DNA of 64,000 nt, from positions 1 to 64,000 of the forward strand of contig CAXTIG010000018.1 of assembly GCA_964244295.1 (NCBI GenBank). Direction: 5' to 3'. This document shows positions 33,150-41,864 of this stretch, piece by piece. How positions within the stretch are numbered: position 1 is the first letter of the stretch; the number at the start of each line of letters is the position of its first letter. The notes below the pieces were generated by a model. The model did no database searches, was not told the DNA's origin, and saw only the letters and a list, made by a program, of their open reading frames with translations. Source of the stretch: JAJAZB01 sp964244295 (lineage in GTDB: Bacteria; Bacteroidota; Bacteroidia; Cytophagales; Spirosomataceae). Position numbers and translations under genes: made by a program.

Positions 33150-36100
33150 ATGAAGCGTTTTCTACTGTCGTTTCTTCTGTTAATTCCGCTGTACGTTCCG
33201 GCAACTCCGGTTGAAAACCCACCCGCCTCGGCTCCTTCGTTCGTATGCAACGTTTCCATTTCGGGCAATAACACGTTCTGCGTGGGGGAATCGACGCTCC
33301 TGACAGCCAACGTCACGGGGCAAGTGGGCGTATTGCTCACCTACCAGTGGAAGTTCAACGGGAATAATATCAGCCCCGGCGGAACCAACAGTACGTACGC
33401 GGCCACGCTCGCCGGGACGTACTCGGTGGTGGTGGGTGGCGTTTCGTGTTCCCCCAATGCAACATCGGCCAATTTTGCCGTTAGCCAGTCTACTCTCGCG
33501 GTACAGGCCATCACCGGCAGCAACGAATTCTGCGCCGGGAGCAGCACCACGCTGACCGCCAACTTATCCGGCGGCGCGGCCCCGTATGCGTACCAGTGGA
33601 AAAATAACGGTGGCAACGTGGGCGGCAACACCAGCACCCACCCAGCCAATGCAGCAGGTAGTTACACCGTTGAATTAACCGATAACCGGAATTGCAAGGT
33701 AACTTCTCCGGCGAGGGCCGTTACGCAGAACCCCCTGCCGTCGGCCAACGCCGGGCCGGGAGCCACCCGTACGGGTTCCCAAACGTACAGTTTGGTGGGG
33801 GTCACCACCGGCAGTGGCGGCACGGGCACGCTGGTTTACAACTGGAGCACCACGCCCGGTGGCATCACCATCAGCCCCAACGCCAGCGCCGCTACCCCGG
33901 TCATCGGGCCGTTTACCCAAAGTGCCACCGTCCAGTTGACCGTTACTGATCAAAAGAACTGCTCGGCCACCAGTAGCGCGGCGGTTACTTACGCGCCCTG
34001 TTCAGTTACGGCCAATGCATCGGCGGCACCTTCCAACGTAATCTGCACCCCTGGTCAGACCATTACCCTCACGGCCACTCCCGGAGGAGGCACGCCCGCG
34101 TACAGTTTTCAATGGAAACTCAACGGCGGCAACGTGGGTAGCAATGCCAACACGCTTGCGGTAACAGCGGCCGGCAGTTACACCGTCACCATCACGGATA
34201 GCCAGGGATGCGCGGCAACTTCGGCGGCGATTGTCATTACCAGCAGTAACCTGGCCGCCGGGGGCATTACCGGCAGCGGCGAGTTCTGCCAGGGAAGTTC
34301 CACCTTGCTAACGGCCAATCCCAGCGGAGGTGTTAGCCCATTGAGCTACCAATGGAAACGCGATGGCAACAACGTAGGGGGAAACACCAGCACTTACACC
34401 GCCAACGCACCGGGTAGCTACACCGTCACGGTGACCGACACGAAGAGTTGTTCCGTTACGTCGGCGGTAAAAGTGATAACCCAAAACCCCGCGCCGACCG
34501 CCAGCGCCGGACCGGGCGCGACGCGTTCGGGTACCGAAACCTACAGCCTTTCGGGCGTAACCACGGCCTCAGGCGGAACGCCCGGTTACACCTACGCCTG
34601 GAGTACCAACCCTGTTGTGGCCGGAAACGGCTCGACAGCGGCTCAACCCATGTTCGGACCATTTTTTCAAAACACGACCATCAGCCTGACCGTGACCGAT
34701 TCGAAAGGGTGTACGGCCCCCAGCCAGGCCACGGTCACCTACCAGCCCTGTACGTTGAGCGTCAGCGTAGCGCCTGTTTCCGGGCAGAACGACGTGCTGT
34801 GTACATCAACCTCGACCACGACGCTCATCGCCACCCCCAGCAGCGGAACGCTCCCGTACAGTTTTCAGTGGAAGCGAAACGGAACGGACCTGAGTGGTCA
34901 AAATTTGGGTCAGCTCAACGTCAGCACTGCCGGGGCTTACTCCGTGGTGGTGACCGACGCCAAAGGCTGCGTGGTCACATCGGCGTCGATCAACGTTACT
35001 CAGAGCACCCTGGCCGTGAATTCCATCAGTGGACCCATTGAGTTTTGCGCCGGAATCAGTTTTATCCTCACGGCCAATCGCACGGGTGGGGTCGGGCCGT
35101 TTACCTACGAGTGGCGACGCGGGGCCGACGTGGTGGGCAACGACGCCACCCTAAGCGCCAATGTAGCGGGCAGCTACACCGTTAAAATCACCGACAGCAA
35201 AGGATGCTCGGCCACGTCACCGGCCAGGGTCGTGACCGAAAATGCCCGCCCGATCGCCAACGCCGGGCCGGACGTGACGAAGGTGTGCGACGAAACCTAC
35301 ACCATACCCGGCACCGTTGCCACGGGTGGCAGCGGCGGGGGCTATCAGTACAATTGGAGCACGAATCCCGGCGTGAATGGCAACGGCTCCAACGCCTCGA
35401 ACCCCGTATTCGGCTCTTTTTCGCAAAATACCACCCTTACCCTGACCGTCCGCGACAGCAAAGGCTGCGAAGCTAGCGACAACGCCACGGTAATCAAGGG
35501 CGAAAATCCGCTCAACGTAGACATCAATTCACCGTTTACCACCATTTGCCCCGATAAATCGATCACCTTCAGTTCGAGCGTGAGCGGCAACCAGGGCGGG
35601 CCGAACTACCAGTGGCAAAACAACAACAACAACATCGGTGGAGCCAACGGCAATACCTACAACACGGGCAGCGCGGGTAACTACCGCCTCGTGGTGCGCG
35701 ACGATCGGGGTTGCCAACGCGAGTCGAGGACGATCAGCCTCAACAACAGCGATCTGCGCGTCGACCTCCAAAGTTCAACGAACTTTGAATACTGCGAAAA
35801 CGGCAAAATCAACTTTGCCCGCCTCAACGCCGTCGGGGCGGGGGGAACCGGTAACTACGCCTACCGCTGGGGCGGTAATGCCGCCGGGCAAACCACCCAG
35901 AGCATCGACGTATTCACGGGCTTTTACAACGTAACCGTTACGGATGGGCAGGGGTGTACGGCTTTCAAGGGCGACGTGGCAGTAACCGCTCTGCCCCGGC
36001 CCAAAGCCAATGCCGGACCTGGTATCGTCCTGACTGGCAATGAAGTGTATGATCTGAGCAAGGTGAGCAGCTTCGCAGCGGGCAGCAGCGGAACGGGTTC

Positions 36101-37292
36101 TTACGCGTACCAATGGACTGCATCCTCCGATACCGCAGTAAAATCCAAGATCGAAAAACCCGTGCTGGGACCTTTTACCCGAACCAACATCGTCTCGCTG
36201 CTTGTCACGGATTCAAAGGGTTGCCGATCCGACCCCGACACGGCCACCGTCACGTACCTGCCCTGCAACCTGACCTCGGTCATTGCCGGCAACGACTACA
36301 TCTGCAATGCCAGCAGCACCCTGCTCCGCGCCAACGCCGCCAACGGCTGGGGCGACGTGAAGCTCTACAAACACGACTGGAAACTGGGCACCAATTCCGT
36401 AGCCGGGGCGGGCGATAGCCTGCGCATCCGGCAGGGAGGGGGGTACACCCTCACCACCACCGATACCCGGGGCTGCTTCAAGATCTCGACCCTGCAAGTG
36501 AATGAATTGCCTCAACTTCGGTTGGCCATTACCGGCACCTCCGAGTTCTGCCGGGGTTCCAATGCCACCCTCCAGGCGGCGGTCACCAACGGCCTGCCCA
36601 AGTACACATTTCAATGGAAAAACGGCAGCACGGTACTCAACAGCGACTCGGCCCGGCTCGTGGTGCCCAGCGGGGGGGACTTCACCGTTTCCGTGACCGA
36701 CTCGCGGGGTTGCGGGGCATTGTCGCAGGCGTTTCCGGTGGTGGAGAAAGGCATCGACATTTCGTCCCTCATCACCGTAAACGGCCCTACCTCGGTGTTC
36801 GCGCCCAACACCGTGACGCTCACCGGCAACACCGGCACCGATTATACCTACCAGTGGCGCAAAGACGGCAAGGACATCGTCGGAGCCACCACCATCACCT
36901 ACACGGTAACCGCCGCGAAGGATCCCGGTACGGCCAATTACGCTCTAGTGGTAAGCCGGGGTGGATGTCAGGTTACCTCGCCACCGTTCCAGGTGAGCGT
37001 CATCGTGCCCACGGCGGTGGCTCCGCTCACGCGGGGTGAGTTTTCGGTGAAGGCTTTCCCCAGCCCCACCACGGGCCGGATGCAGGTGGATGTTTCGCTC
37101 GAAAAAGCCCAGGCCCTTACCCTCGAACTTACCGATTTATCGGGCCGGAGTTTGTTCACCCGCCACTCCCCGACTGTCGACACCCAGCACCGGGCCGAGT
37201 TCGACCTGACCGGCCGCACGGCGGGCATCTACCTCCTCCGCGTGCAGGCCGGGACTCAACAAGCCGTGCAGAAAGTGCTGAAGGTGGATTGA
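33150..37292 (+). CDS. Adhesin 2: giant Ig/PKD-like super-repeat protein with T9SS sorting domain
   Basis: 1380 residues with signal peptide (MKRFLLSFLLLIPLYVPATP). Built of super-repeats: the marker Cys in (S)xEFC / FEYC recurs at residues 128, 380, 633, 882 and 1134, a period of 249-253. Each super-repeat holds an Ig-like unit (QWKxNG...GSYTVTVTD..GC), a PKD-like unit opening with ANAGPG, and a second Ig-like unit. A final Ig unit (YQWRKDGKDIVG) leads to the T9SS tail (FSVKAFPSPTTGRMQVDV...GIYLLRVQAGTQQAVQKVLK). Repeats of this kind occur in SprB-like adhesins. It is exported and surface-attached. Repeat 4 is the most diverged. Strong terminator follows. Confidence 0.9.
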   Translation: MKRFLLSFLLLIPLYVPATPVENPPASAPSFVCNVSISGNNTFCVGESTLLTANVTGQVGVLLTYQWKFNGNNISPGGTNSTYAATLAGTYSVVVGGVSCSPNATSANFAVSQSTLAVQAITGSNEFCAGSSTTLTANLSGGAAPYAYQWKNNGGNVGGNTSTHPANAAGSYTVELTDNRNCKVTSPARAVTQNPLPSANAGPGATRTGSQTYSLVGVTTGSGGTGTLVYNWSTTPGGITISPNASAATPVIGPFTQSATVQLTVTDQKNCSATSSAAVTYAPCSVTANASAAPSNVICTPGQTITLTATPGGGTPAYSFQWKLNGGNVGSNANTLAVTAAGSYTVTITDSQGCAATSAAIVITSSNLAAGGITGSGEFCQGSSTLLTANPSGGVSPLSYQWKRDGNNVGGNTSTYTANAPGSYTVTVTDTKSCSVTSAVKVITQNPAPTASAGPGATRSGTETYSLSGVTTASGGTPGYTYAWSTNPVVAGNGSTAAQPMFGPFFQNTTISLTVTDSKGCTAPSQATVTYQPCTLSVSVAPVSGQNDVLCTSTSTTTLIATPSSGTLPYSFQWKRNGTDLSGQNLGQLNVSTAGAYSVVVTDAKGCVVTSASINVTQSTLAVNSISGPIEFCAGISFILTANRTGGVGPFTYEWRRGADVVGNDATLSANVAGSYTVKITDSKGCSATSPARVVTENARPIANAGPDVTKVCDETYTIPGTVATGGSGGGYQYNWSTNPGVNGNGSNASNPVFGSFSQNTTLTLTVRDSKGCEASDNATVIKGENPLNVDINSPFTTICPDKSITFSSSVSGNQGGPNYQWQNNNNNIGGANGNTYNTGSAGNYRLVVRDDRGCQRESRTISLNNSDLRVDLQSSTNFEYCENGKINFARLNAVGAGGTGNYAYRWGGNAAGQTTQSIDVFTGFYNVTVTDGQGCTAFKGDVAVTALPRPKANAGPGIVLTGNEVYDLSKVSSFAAGSSGTGSYAYQWTASSDTAVKSKIEKPVLGPFTRTNIVSLLVTDSKGCRSDPDTATVTYLPCNLTSVIAGNDYICNASSTLLRANAANGWGDVKLYKHDWKLGTNSVAGAGDSLRIRQGGGYTLTTTDTRGCFKISTLQVNELPQLRLAITGTSEFCRGSNATLQAAVTNGLPKYTFQWKNGSTVLNSDSARLVVPSGGDFTVSVTDSRGCGALSQAFPVVEKGIDISSLITVNGPTSVFAPNTVTLTGNTGTDYTYQWRKDGKDIVGATTITYTVTAAKDPGTANYALVVSRGGCQVTSPPFQVSVIVPTAVAPLTRGEFSVKAFPSPTTGRMQVDVSLEKAQALTLELTDLSGRSLFTRHSPTVDTQHRAEFDLTGRTAGIYLLRVQAGTQQAVQKVLKVD

Positions 37293-37309
37293 GTGGATGT
37301 TTTTTCCTG

Positions 37310-37352
37310 AAATAAAGAAGCCCCGGTCACGCAGACCGGGGCTTCTTTATTT
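37310..37352 (+). terminator. Intrinsic terminator of adhesin 2
   Basis: 19 bp perfect stem (AAATAAAGAAGCCCCGGTC and complement), 5 nt loop ACGCA, ending in TTCTTTATTT. 18 bp past the stop. Confidence 0.9.
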
Positions 37353-37355
37353 CAA

Positions 37356-37473
37356 GGCTGTCATCCCGACGTAGGAGGGATCTCGTCGGACTTCCGAGGA
37401 ATCGGCTGTTGGCTACCGTTGGGTCAACTTTCCGGCAGGCCAACGAGATCCCTCCTTCGTCGGGATGACAGCC
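37356..37473. repeat. Inverted-repeat element family B
   Basis: Arms 37356-37386 / 37443-37473 (GGCTGTCATCCCGACGTAGG...), one mismatch, 56 nt loop. Directly follows the adhesin terminator and precedes the stop of the convergent ABA4-like gene. Confidence 0.9.
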
Positions 37474-37500
37474 GCTTCGTTCAGAATGACAGCCCTTACC

Positions 37501-37929
37501 TCAGGAGCGCCGGCTTTTCACCACCCGCACCGCCGCGTACAGCAACACGCCCACCGGCCCGAGTAAAAAACAGAAGAACAGCGGCACCACCACCCAGCCG
37601 TGGCTGATGCCCCGCTCGCGGGAATCTTTCCAGACCCAGCTTCCGGCCACCAAATCGAAGGCCAGGTAGTGAACCCAGCCCGCCAGCAGCGTGGCGTCGG
37701 TGCCGCCGGAAAAAAGCCGCTTGATGCCGTCGAAAGAACCGAAATCGCCGACGTTCAGGGGCGAGTTGGCCGTGGCGAGCAGGTACACGTACAGCGCCCC
37801 CAGCAGCGCGGGGAGAAGCAGACTTTCCACCAGTTTTTTCGTAAAAATCCAGTTCGGGGCAAAAATCAGCAGGAGCCATTGCGGGAGCACGAGGGCATTG
37901 GCGAGGGCGAAGAGGGCGTCGTAGGTCAT
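37501..37929 (-). CDS. ABA4-like integral membrane protein (DUF4281)
   Basis: 142 residues with four predicted membrane helices: LANALVLPQWLLLIFAP, LLLPALLGALYVYLLA, the helix around GWVHYLAFDLVAGSWVW, and VVVPLFFCFLLGPVGVLLYA. The combination 'GG.DA.LLAGWVHYLAFDL..G.W..D' and 'P.FF.FLLGP.G.L.Y' is the pattern of the ABA4-like family, named after a plant neoxanthin-synthesis protein. The bacterial role is not established; carotenoid involvement would be a guess. Confidence 0.8.
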   Translation of the reverse strand: MTYDALFALANALVLPQWLLLIFAPNWIFTKKLVESLLLPALLGALYVYLLATANSPLNVGDFGSFDGIKRLFSGGTDATLLAGWVHYLAFDLVAGSWVWKDSRERGISHGWVVVPLFFCFLLGPVGVLLYAAVRVVKSRRS

Positions 37930-37970
37930 GGGAAAAGGAGGGGATCTGTTTAGAATTTCGATTTTTTAGA

Positions 37971-38052
37971 TGCGGGGTCACCTGAGCGCAGTCGAAGAGC
38001 GTGCGCGGGTCGCCGAGTCTGCCCTTCGACTACGCTCAGAGTGACCCCCGCA
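37971..38052. repeat. Degenerate inverted repeat, family D type
   Basis: TGCGGGGTCACCTGAGCGC (37971 on) pairs imperfectly with the segment ending at 38052 (GCTCAGAGTGACCCCCGCA). Same GTCAC-GAGCG-GTCGAA core as 48340 and 57469, with several changes. Confidence 0.75.
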
Positions 38053-38113
38053 CGATTCAGCTACTTTTTTTGAAACCCTAAACAGCTTCGGGGTTTGTTC
38101 GGGAACAATCTAA

Positions 38114-38142
38114 CCCCGCGAGGGTTTTAAACCCTCGCGGGG
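38114..38142. repeat. CCCCGCGAGGG-family palindrome
   Basis: A 29 nt near-perfect palindrome; a partial further copy (CCTCGCGGGA) immediately precedes the photolyase start at 38162. Confidence 0.85.
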
Positions 38143-38161
38143 ATAAAAAAACCTCGCGGGA

Positions 38162-39703
38162 ATGAACATCGTCTGGTTCAAACGTGATCTACGCCTGCGC
38201 GACCACGCGCCGCTGGCCCGCGCCCTCGAAGCCGGGCAGCCGCTGCTGCTGGTGTACATCCTCGAACCCTCGCTCCGGGCCGACCCGCACTACGACGAGC
38301 GGCACTGGCGGTTCGTGTACCAATCCTTACTCGACCTCAATCGGCAACTGAAAGCGTACACCACGCAAATTCACCTGCTGCAAAGCGAGGTGCTGCCCGC
38401 GCTCGACCTCCTTTACCGTCGGCACAACATCGAAGCACTTTTTTCCTACGAAGAAACCGGCCTTAAACTTACCTACGACCGCGACCGGGCCGTGGCGAAG
38501 TTTTGCCAGAAACGGGGGATCGTTTGGCAGGAAAGCCAATCCCACGGCGTAATCCGCGCCCTCCAAACCCGCGACGACTGGTCGGCCCGCTGGCTTCAGC
38601 ACGCCACCGCCCCGACCGATGACCCCGACTGGAGCCGGTTCGTGCCGGGCGACCTGGACCCAAAACTTTTCTGGAAACTGCGCGGTACGCCCCTGCCCAA
38701 AGCCTGGGCGAAATCGCCGGGTGAGTTTCAGCCAGGCGGTGAAACCGAAGCCCAGCGGGTACTCGACGGTTTTCTGAGCGAACGCGCCGAATTTTACAGC
38801 GTCAGCCTGTCCAAACCCGAAGAAAGCCGTCGGCATGGTAGCCGCCTCTCGCCTTACCTGGCTTGGGGCAACGTGTCCATTCGGCAGGTGTACCAAGCCA
38901 CCCGGCAGGCCGCGAACGCCGGGCGTTTCCGTCCGCAACTCGCCAATTTTGGGTACCGGTTGCGCTGGCATTGCCACTTCATTCAGAAATTCGAGAGCGA
39001 AGACCGGATGGAGTTTGAGCACGTGAACCGGGGTTTTGACGCGATGGTTTTTTCAGAAAACGAAGCTCACTTTCAGGCTTGGGCCGAAGGACGCAGCGGC
39101 TACCCGCTCGTGGATGCCTGCGTGAGGTGCCTGCACGCGACGGGCTTCGTCAATTTTCGGATGCGTGCCATGCTGGTATCGTTTCTGACGCACGTCCTGG
39201 GCCAGCATTGGAAAGCGGGAGCCATTCACCTGGCGCGGCTCTTCACCGACTTCGAGCCGGGCATTCACTACGCCCAGATGCAAATGCAGGCGGGCACCAC
39301 CGGCACCAACACGCTGCGGGTGTACAACCCCGTGAAGCAATCCCGCGACCACGACCCCCACGGGCTGTTCATCCGCCGTTGGGTGCCGGAGTTGGGGCCT
39401 ATTCCCGACGCGTACCTCCACGAACCGGGGCGGATGACGCCCATCGAGCAGGATTTGTACGGCTTTCACGTTGGGATAAATTACCCTGCGCCCGTCGTCA
39501 ACCTGGACGAAGCCGCGCGGGCAGCCAAACGTCGGCATTTCGCGCTGCGCAACACCGACCTGACCCAGACCGAGGCACTGCGGATTACCGAAACGCATTC
39601 GGTGCCACCGGCGGATGCCCACGTGATGCTTCCGCCGAAACGACCCGCCGCGAAAAAGGTAAAGCAGCCCCTGAAGTCAGACGAGTGGGAGTTGCCGTTT
39701 TGA
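38162..39703 (+). CDS. Cryptochrome/photolyase family flavoprotein, WQW site altered
   Basis: 513 residues. N-terminal Rossmann domain (IVWFKRDLRLRDHAPLA) for an antenna pigment, then the helical FAD domain: RLSPYLAWGNVSIRQVY, VDACVRCLHATGFVNFRMRAML, RVYNPVKQSRDHDPHGLFIRRWVPELG. In E. coli photolyase the stretch before the F-N-P motif contains WQW, including the tryptophan nearest FAD used for photoreduction; here the matching segment reads YAQMQMQAGTTG, without Trp. It may repair pyrimidine dimers or sense light. The C-terminus carries a Lys-rich tail. Monocistronic; the promoter of the next gene starts inside its last codons. Confidence 0.85.
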   Translation: MNIVWFKRDLRLRDHAPLARALEAGQPLLLVYILEPSLRADPHYDERHWRFVYQSLLDLNRQLKAYTTQIHLLQSEVLPALDLLYRRHNIEALFSYEETGLKLTYDRDRAVAKFCQKRGIVWQESQSHGVIRALQTRDDWSARWLQHATAPTDDPDWSRFVPGDLDPKLFWKLRGTPLPKAWAKSPGEFQPGGETEAQRVLDGFLSERAEFYSVSLSKPEESRRHGSRLSPYLAWGNVSIRQVYQATRQAANAGRFRPQLANFGYRLRWHCHFIQKFESEDRMEFEHVNRGFDAMVFSENEAHFQAWAEGRSGYPLVDACVRCLHATGFVNFRMRAMLVSFLTHVLGQHWKAGAIHLARLFTDFEPGIHYAQMQMQAGTTGTNTLRVYNPVKQSRDHDPHGLFIRRWVPELGPIPDAYLHEPGRMTPIEQDLYGFHVGINYPAPVVNLDEAARAAKRRHFALRNTDLTQTEALRITETHSVPPADAHVMLPPKRPAAKKVKQPLKSDEWELPF

Positions 39704-39723
39704 AAAGCCCCCGCCTACCTTTG
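39692..39723 (+). promoter_or_regulatory. Promoter of the MazG-like gene
   Basis: TTG (39692-39694), exactly 21 bases, TACCTTTG (39716-39723): an excellent match to the Bacteroidota pattern. The -33 part lies within the end of the photolyase gene. Predicted RNA start near 39730, leaving a leader of only ~11 nt. Confidence 0.75.
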
Positions 39724-39740
39724 CCCGAAACCACCGCGCC

Positions 39741-40208
39741 ATGACCTCCCCCGATTCCCTCAACGCCGTCGCCGAATTTCACCGCACTTTTCACCACCCC
39801 ATTCTCGAAACCCCTCAGTTGCCCTCCGAAGCCCGGAGCAACCTGCGCGTGGCGCTTTTGGCCGAAGAACTCGACGAACTGCGCGAGGCCATCGCCGCCG
39901 CCGACCTGGTGGGCGTGGCTGACGCGCTCTGCGATTTGCAGTACGTGCTGTCGGGGGCGGTGCTGGAATTTGGGTTGGGCGAACCGTTCAAAACCCTGTT
40001 CGACGAAGTGCAACGCTCCAACTTGAGCAAAGCCTGTCACACGGTTGAAGAAGCCGAGGCGACCGTGGCCCATTACTTGGCAAAGGGCGTGGAGTGCCAC
40101 TTCGTGGAATCCACCGGGAAGTTTCTGGTCTACCGCACGGCGGACCACAAAACGCTGAAAAGCATCAACTACTCGCCCGCCGATTTGGCGGGGGTGTTGG
40201 GGAAATAA
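39741..40208 (+). CDS. MazG-like nucleoside triphosphate pyrophosphohydrolase
   Basis: 155 residues, all-alpha. RVALLAEELDELREAI and VADALCDLQYVLSGAV supply the E-x2-E...D-x-L-x-D acidic residues of all-alpha NTP-PPases (MazG, HisE, dUTPase families), which bind Mg2+ and release pyrophosphate from (d)NTPs. The second half (CHTVEEAEATVAHYLAKG) is a family extension seen in Bacteroidota and phage members. Substrate not predictable. Own promoter at 39692. Confidence 0.82.
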   Translation: MTSPDSLNAVAEFHRTFHHPILETPQLPSEARSNLRVALLAEELDELREAIAAADLVGVADALCDLQYVLSGAVLEFGLGEPFKTLFDEVQRSNLSKACHTVEEAEATVAHYLAKGVECHFVESTGKFLVYRTADHKTLKSINYSPADLAGVLGK

Positions 40209-40220
40209 AGTATCCTAATC

Positions 40221-40313
40221 GATTTGTCATCCTGAAAAGACCTTGTCGGGGTAGCGTTCCCTTTTCAGGAAAGCCAACGCTACCCCGACAAGGTCTTTTC
40301 AGGATGACAAATC
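40221..40313. repeat. Inverted-repeat element family J (38 bp perfect arms)
   Basis: Arms 40221-40258 / 40276-40313, containing TTGTCATCCTGAAAAGACC; 17 nt loop. Shares the GTCATCCnGA edge with families A and B, but its interior is different. Confidence 0.9.
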
Positions 40314-40340
40314 GGTAAAGCCAAAACAAACCAATAGCCC

Positions 40341-40504
40341 ATGCCCGTCGCCGCCCTCTTTAGCACCCTGATTTTCGCTACGTCGGTTTTTTCAGACGCT
40401 CCCGCAACACGCCCTTCGCCCGGAACGACACCCGCTACTACTCGCCGCTGTGCCTGTTGCTGGTCCTCAGCGCCGCCGTAATTGCCGCGCAGACGGGGGC
40501 CTGA
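40341..40504 (+). pseudogene. Small two-helix membrane protein, apparently frameshifted at a T6 run
   Basis: ATG at 40341 opens MPVAALFSTLIFATSVF, a membrane helix. After the T6 run at ~40387-40392 this frame becomes a poor Pro/Thr/Cys-rich stretch, while the next frame continues as FRRSRNTPFARNDTRYY then SPLCLLLVLSAAVIAAQTG, a second helix, stopping at 40502. One extra T would join both into a 54-residue protein. It could be a sequencing error, a broken gene, slippage-controlled expression, or chance. Confidence 0.35.
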
Positions 40505-40619
40505 GCGCATTTTTTAGGACGGGGTCGCCACCAACCCGTCAAAAAATCCTACCTTCGCCCCACCGGAACGCCCGCCGTCCGTCTTTCTCAACCCATTCAG
40601 TACAAGCCGTTAGCCAATC

Positions 40620-41705
40620 ATGCCTACCACTCAAACCGCTCAGAAAGGAGTTCTCCACGGGGATGCCGTGCAGGCGCTTTTCGAGGTTGCCAAGCAACAC
40701 CAGTTCGCCCTGCCCGCCTGCAACGTGGTCAGCACCGAGACCGTCAACGCCGTGCTCGAAGCGGCCAAAGCCGTCGATTCGCCCGTCATCATTCAGTTTT
40801 CCAATGGCGGGTCGATTTTCTTCGCGGGCAAATCGCTGCCCAACGCCAACCAGTCCGCCGCCATCGCCGGGGCCATTTCGGGGGCGCAGCACGTTCACCT
40901 GCTGGCCGAACTCTACGGGGTAGACGTGATTTTGCACACCGACCACTGCGCCAAAAAGCTCCTGCCCTGGATCGACGGTCTGCTCGACGCGGGCGAAAAA
41001 TTTTACGCCCAACACGGCAAGCCGCTGTTCTCCTCGCACATGATTGATTTGTCGGAAGAGCCGATTCACGAAAACATCGAAATCTGCAAGGAATACCTGG
41101 CCCGGATGAGCAAACTGGGCATGACGCTCGAAATCGAACTCGGCGTAACCGGCGGCGAAGAAGACGGCGTGGACAACACCGACGTGGACAGCAGCCGCCT
41201 CTACACCCAGCCCAGCGAAGTGGCCTACGCCTACGAAGAACTGAGCAAGGTGTCGCACCGCTTCACCATCGCCGCCGCTTTCGGCAACGTCCACGGCGTG
41301 TACAAACCCGGCAACGTGAAACTTCAGCCGGTCATCCTGCACAATTCGCAGGTGTACGTGAAAGAACACTTCGGGCTGGAAGCCGAGAAGCCGATCAACT
41401 TCGTCTTCCACGGCGGCTCCGGTTCGAGCCGCGAAGAAATCCGGGAGGCCCTCAGCTACGGCGCGGTGAAAATGAACATCGACACCGATTTGCAGTGGGC
41501 GTTCTGGGAAGGAATCCTGAATTTTTACAAAGCCAAAGAAGGCTACCTCCAGGGCCAAATCGGCAACCCCAGCGGCGACGATTCGCCCAACAAGAAATTC
41601 TACGACCCCCGCGTGTGGCTGCGCGAAGGCGAAAAAACCTTCGTCGATCGCCTCAAACTGGCCTTCGAAGACCTCAACGCGGTGAACGCCAATCAGTTTT
41701 TGTAA
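40620..41705 (+). CDS. fbaA: Class II fructose-bisphosphate aldolase
   Basis: 361 residues, class IIA length. Zn2+ ligands and active site: HTDHCAKKLLPW (~106), EIELGVTGGEEDGVDN (~177), NVHGVYKPG (~228), FVFHGGSGSS (~264) and the Lys/Asn loop KMNIDTDLQWAFW. Cleaves fructose-1,6-bisphosphate to dihydroxyacetone phosphate and glyceraldehyde-3-phosphate in glycolysis and gluconeogenesis; cytoplasmic. A -7-like TACCTTCG lies near 40550, without a good -33 match. Terminator at 41725. Confidence 0.96.
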   Translation: MPTTQTAQKGVLHGDAVQALFEVAKQHQFALPACNVVSTETVNAVLEAAKAVDSPVIIQFSNGGSIFFAGKSLPNANQSAAIAGAISGAQHVHLLAELYGVDVILHTDHCAKKLLPWIDGLLDAGEKFYAQHGKPLFSSHMIDLSEEPIHENIEICKEYLARMSKLGMTLEIELGVTGGEEDGVDNTDVDSSRLYTQPSEVAYAYEELSKVSHRFTIAAAFGNVHGVYKPGNVKLQPVILHNSQVYVKEHFGLEAEKPINFVFHGGSGSSREEIREALSYGAVKMNIDTDLQWAFWEGILNFYKAKEGYLQGQIGNPSGDDSPNKKFYDPRVWLREGEKTFVDRLKLAFEDLNAVNANQFL

Positions 41706-41724
41706 CCCTAATCCATAAAGCCCG

Positions 41725-41758
41725 AACCTGCCGTGACCTTGTTGCGGCAGGTTTTTTT
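41725..41758 (+). terminator. Intrinsic terminator of fbaA
   Basis: Stem AACCTGCCG / CGGCAGGTT, 11 nt loop, followed by T7. 20 bp past the stop. Confidence 0.9.
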
Positions 41759-41768
41759 GTGCCGAATA

Positions 41769-41810
41769 GTTTCCAGCCGTGAAAGGCCCGCGTGTGGAGC
41801 GGCTGGAAAC
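41769..41810. repeat. Inverted repeat family H
   Basis: GTTTCCAGCCG 41769-41779 pairs with CGGCTGGAAAC 41800-41810; related to 19105 and 58827 with TT in place of TG near the edge. Confidence 0.8.
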
Positions 41811-41864
41811 GCCCCCCGGTAGCCAAGCGTTTCAGCAACGAAAACAGGCCAATTACAACCCACC

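Noticed and set aside
33150..37292. Regularly spaced repeats that might be taken for a CRISPR array or satellite DNA.
   Set aside because: The period is ~756 bp, the frame is preserved, and the repeats encode Ig/PKD-like domains.
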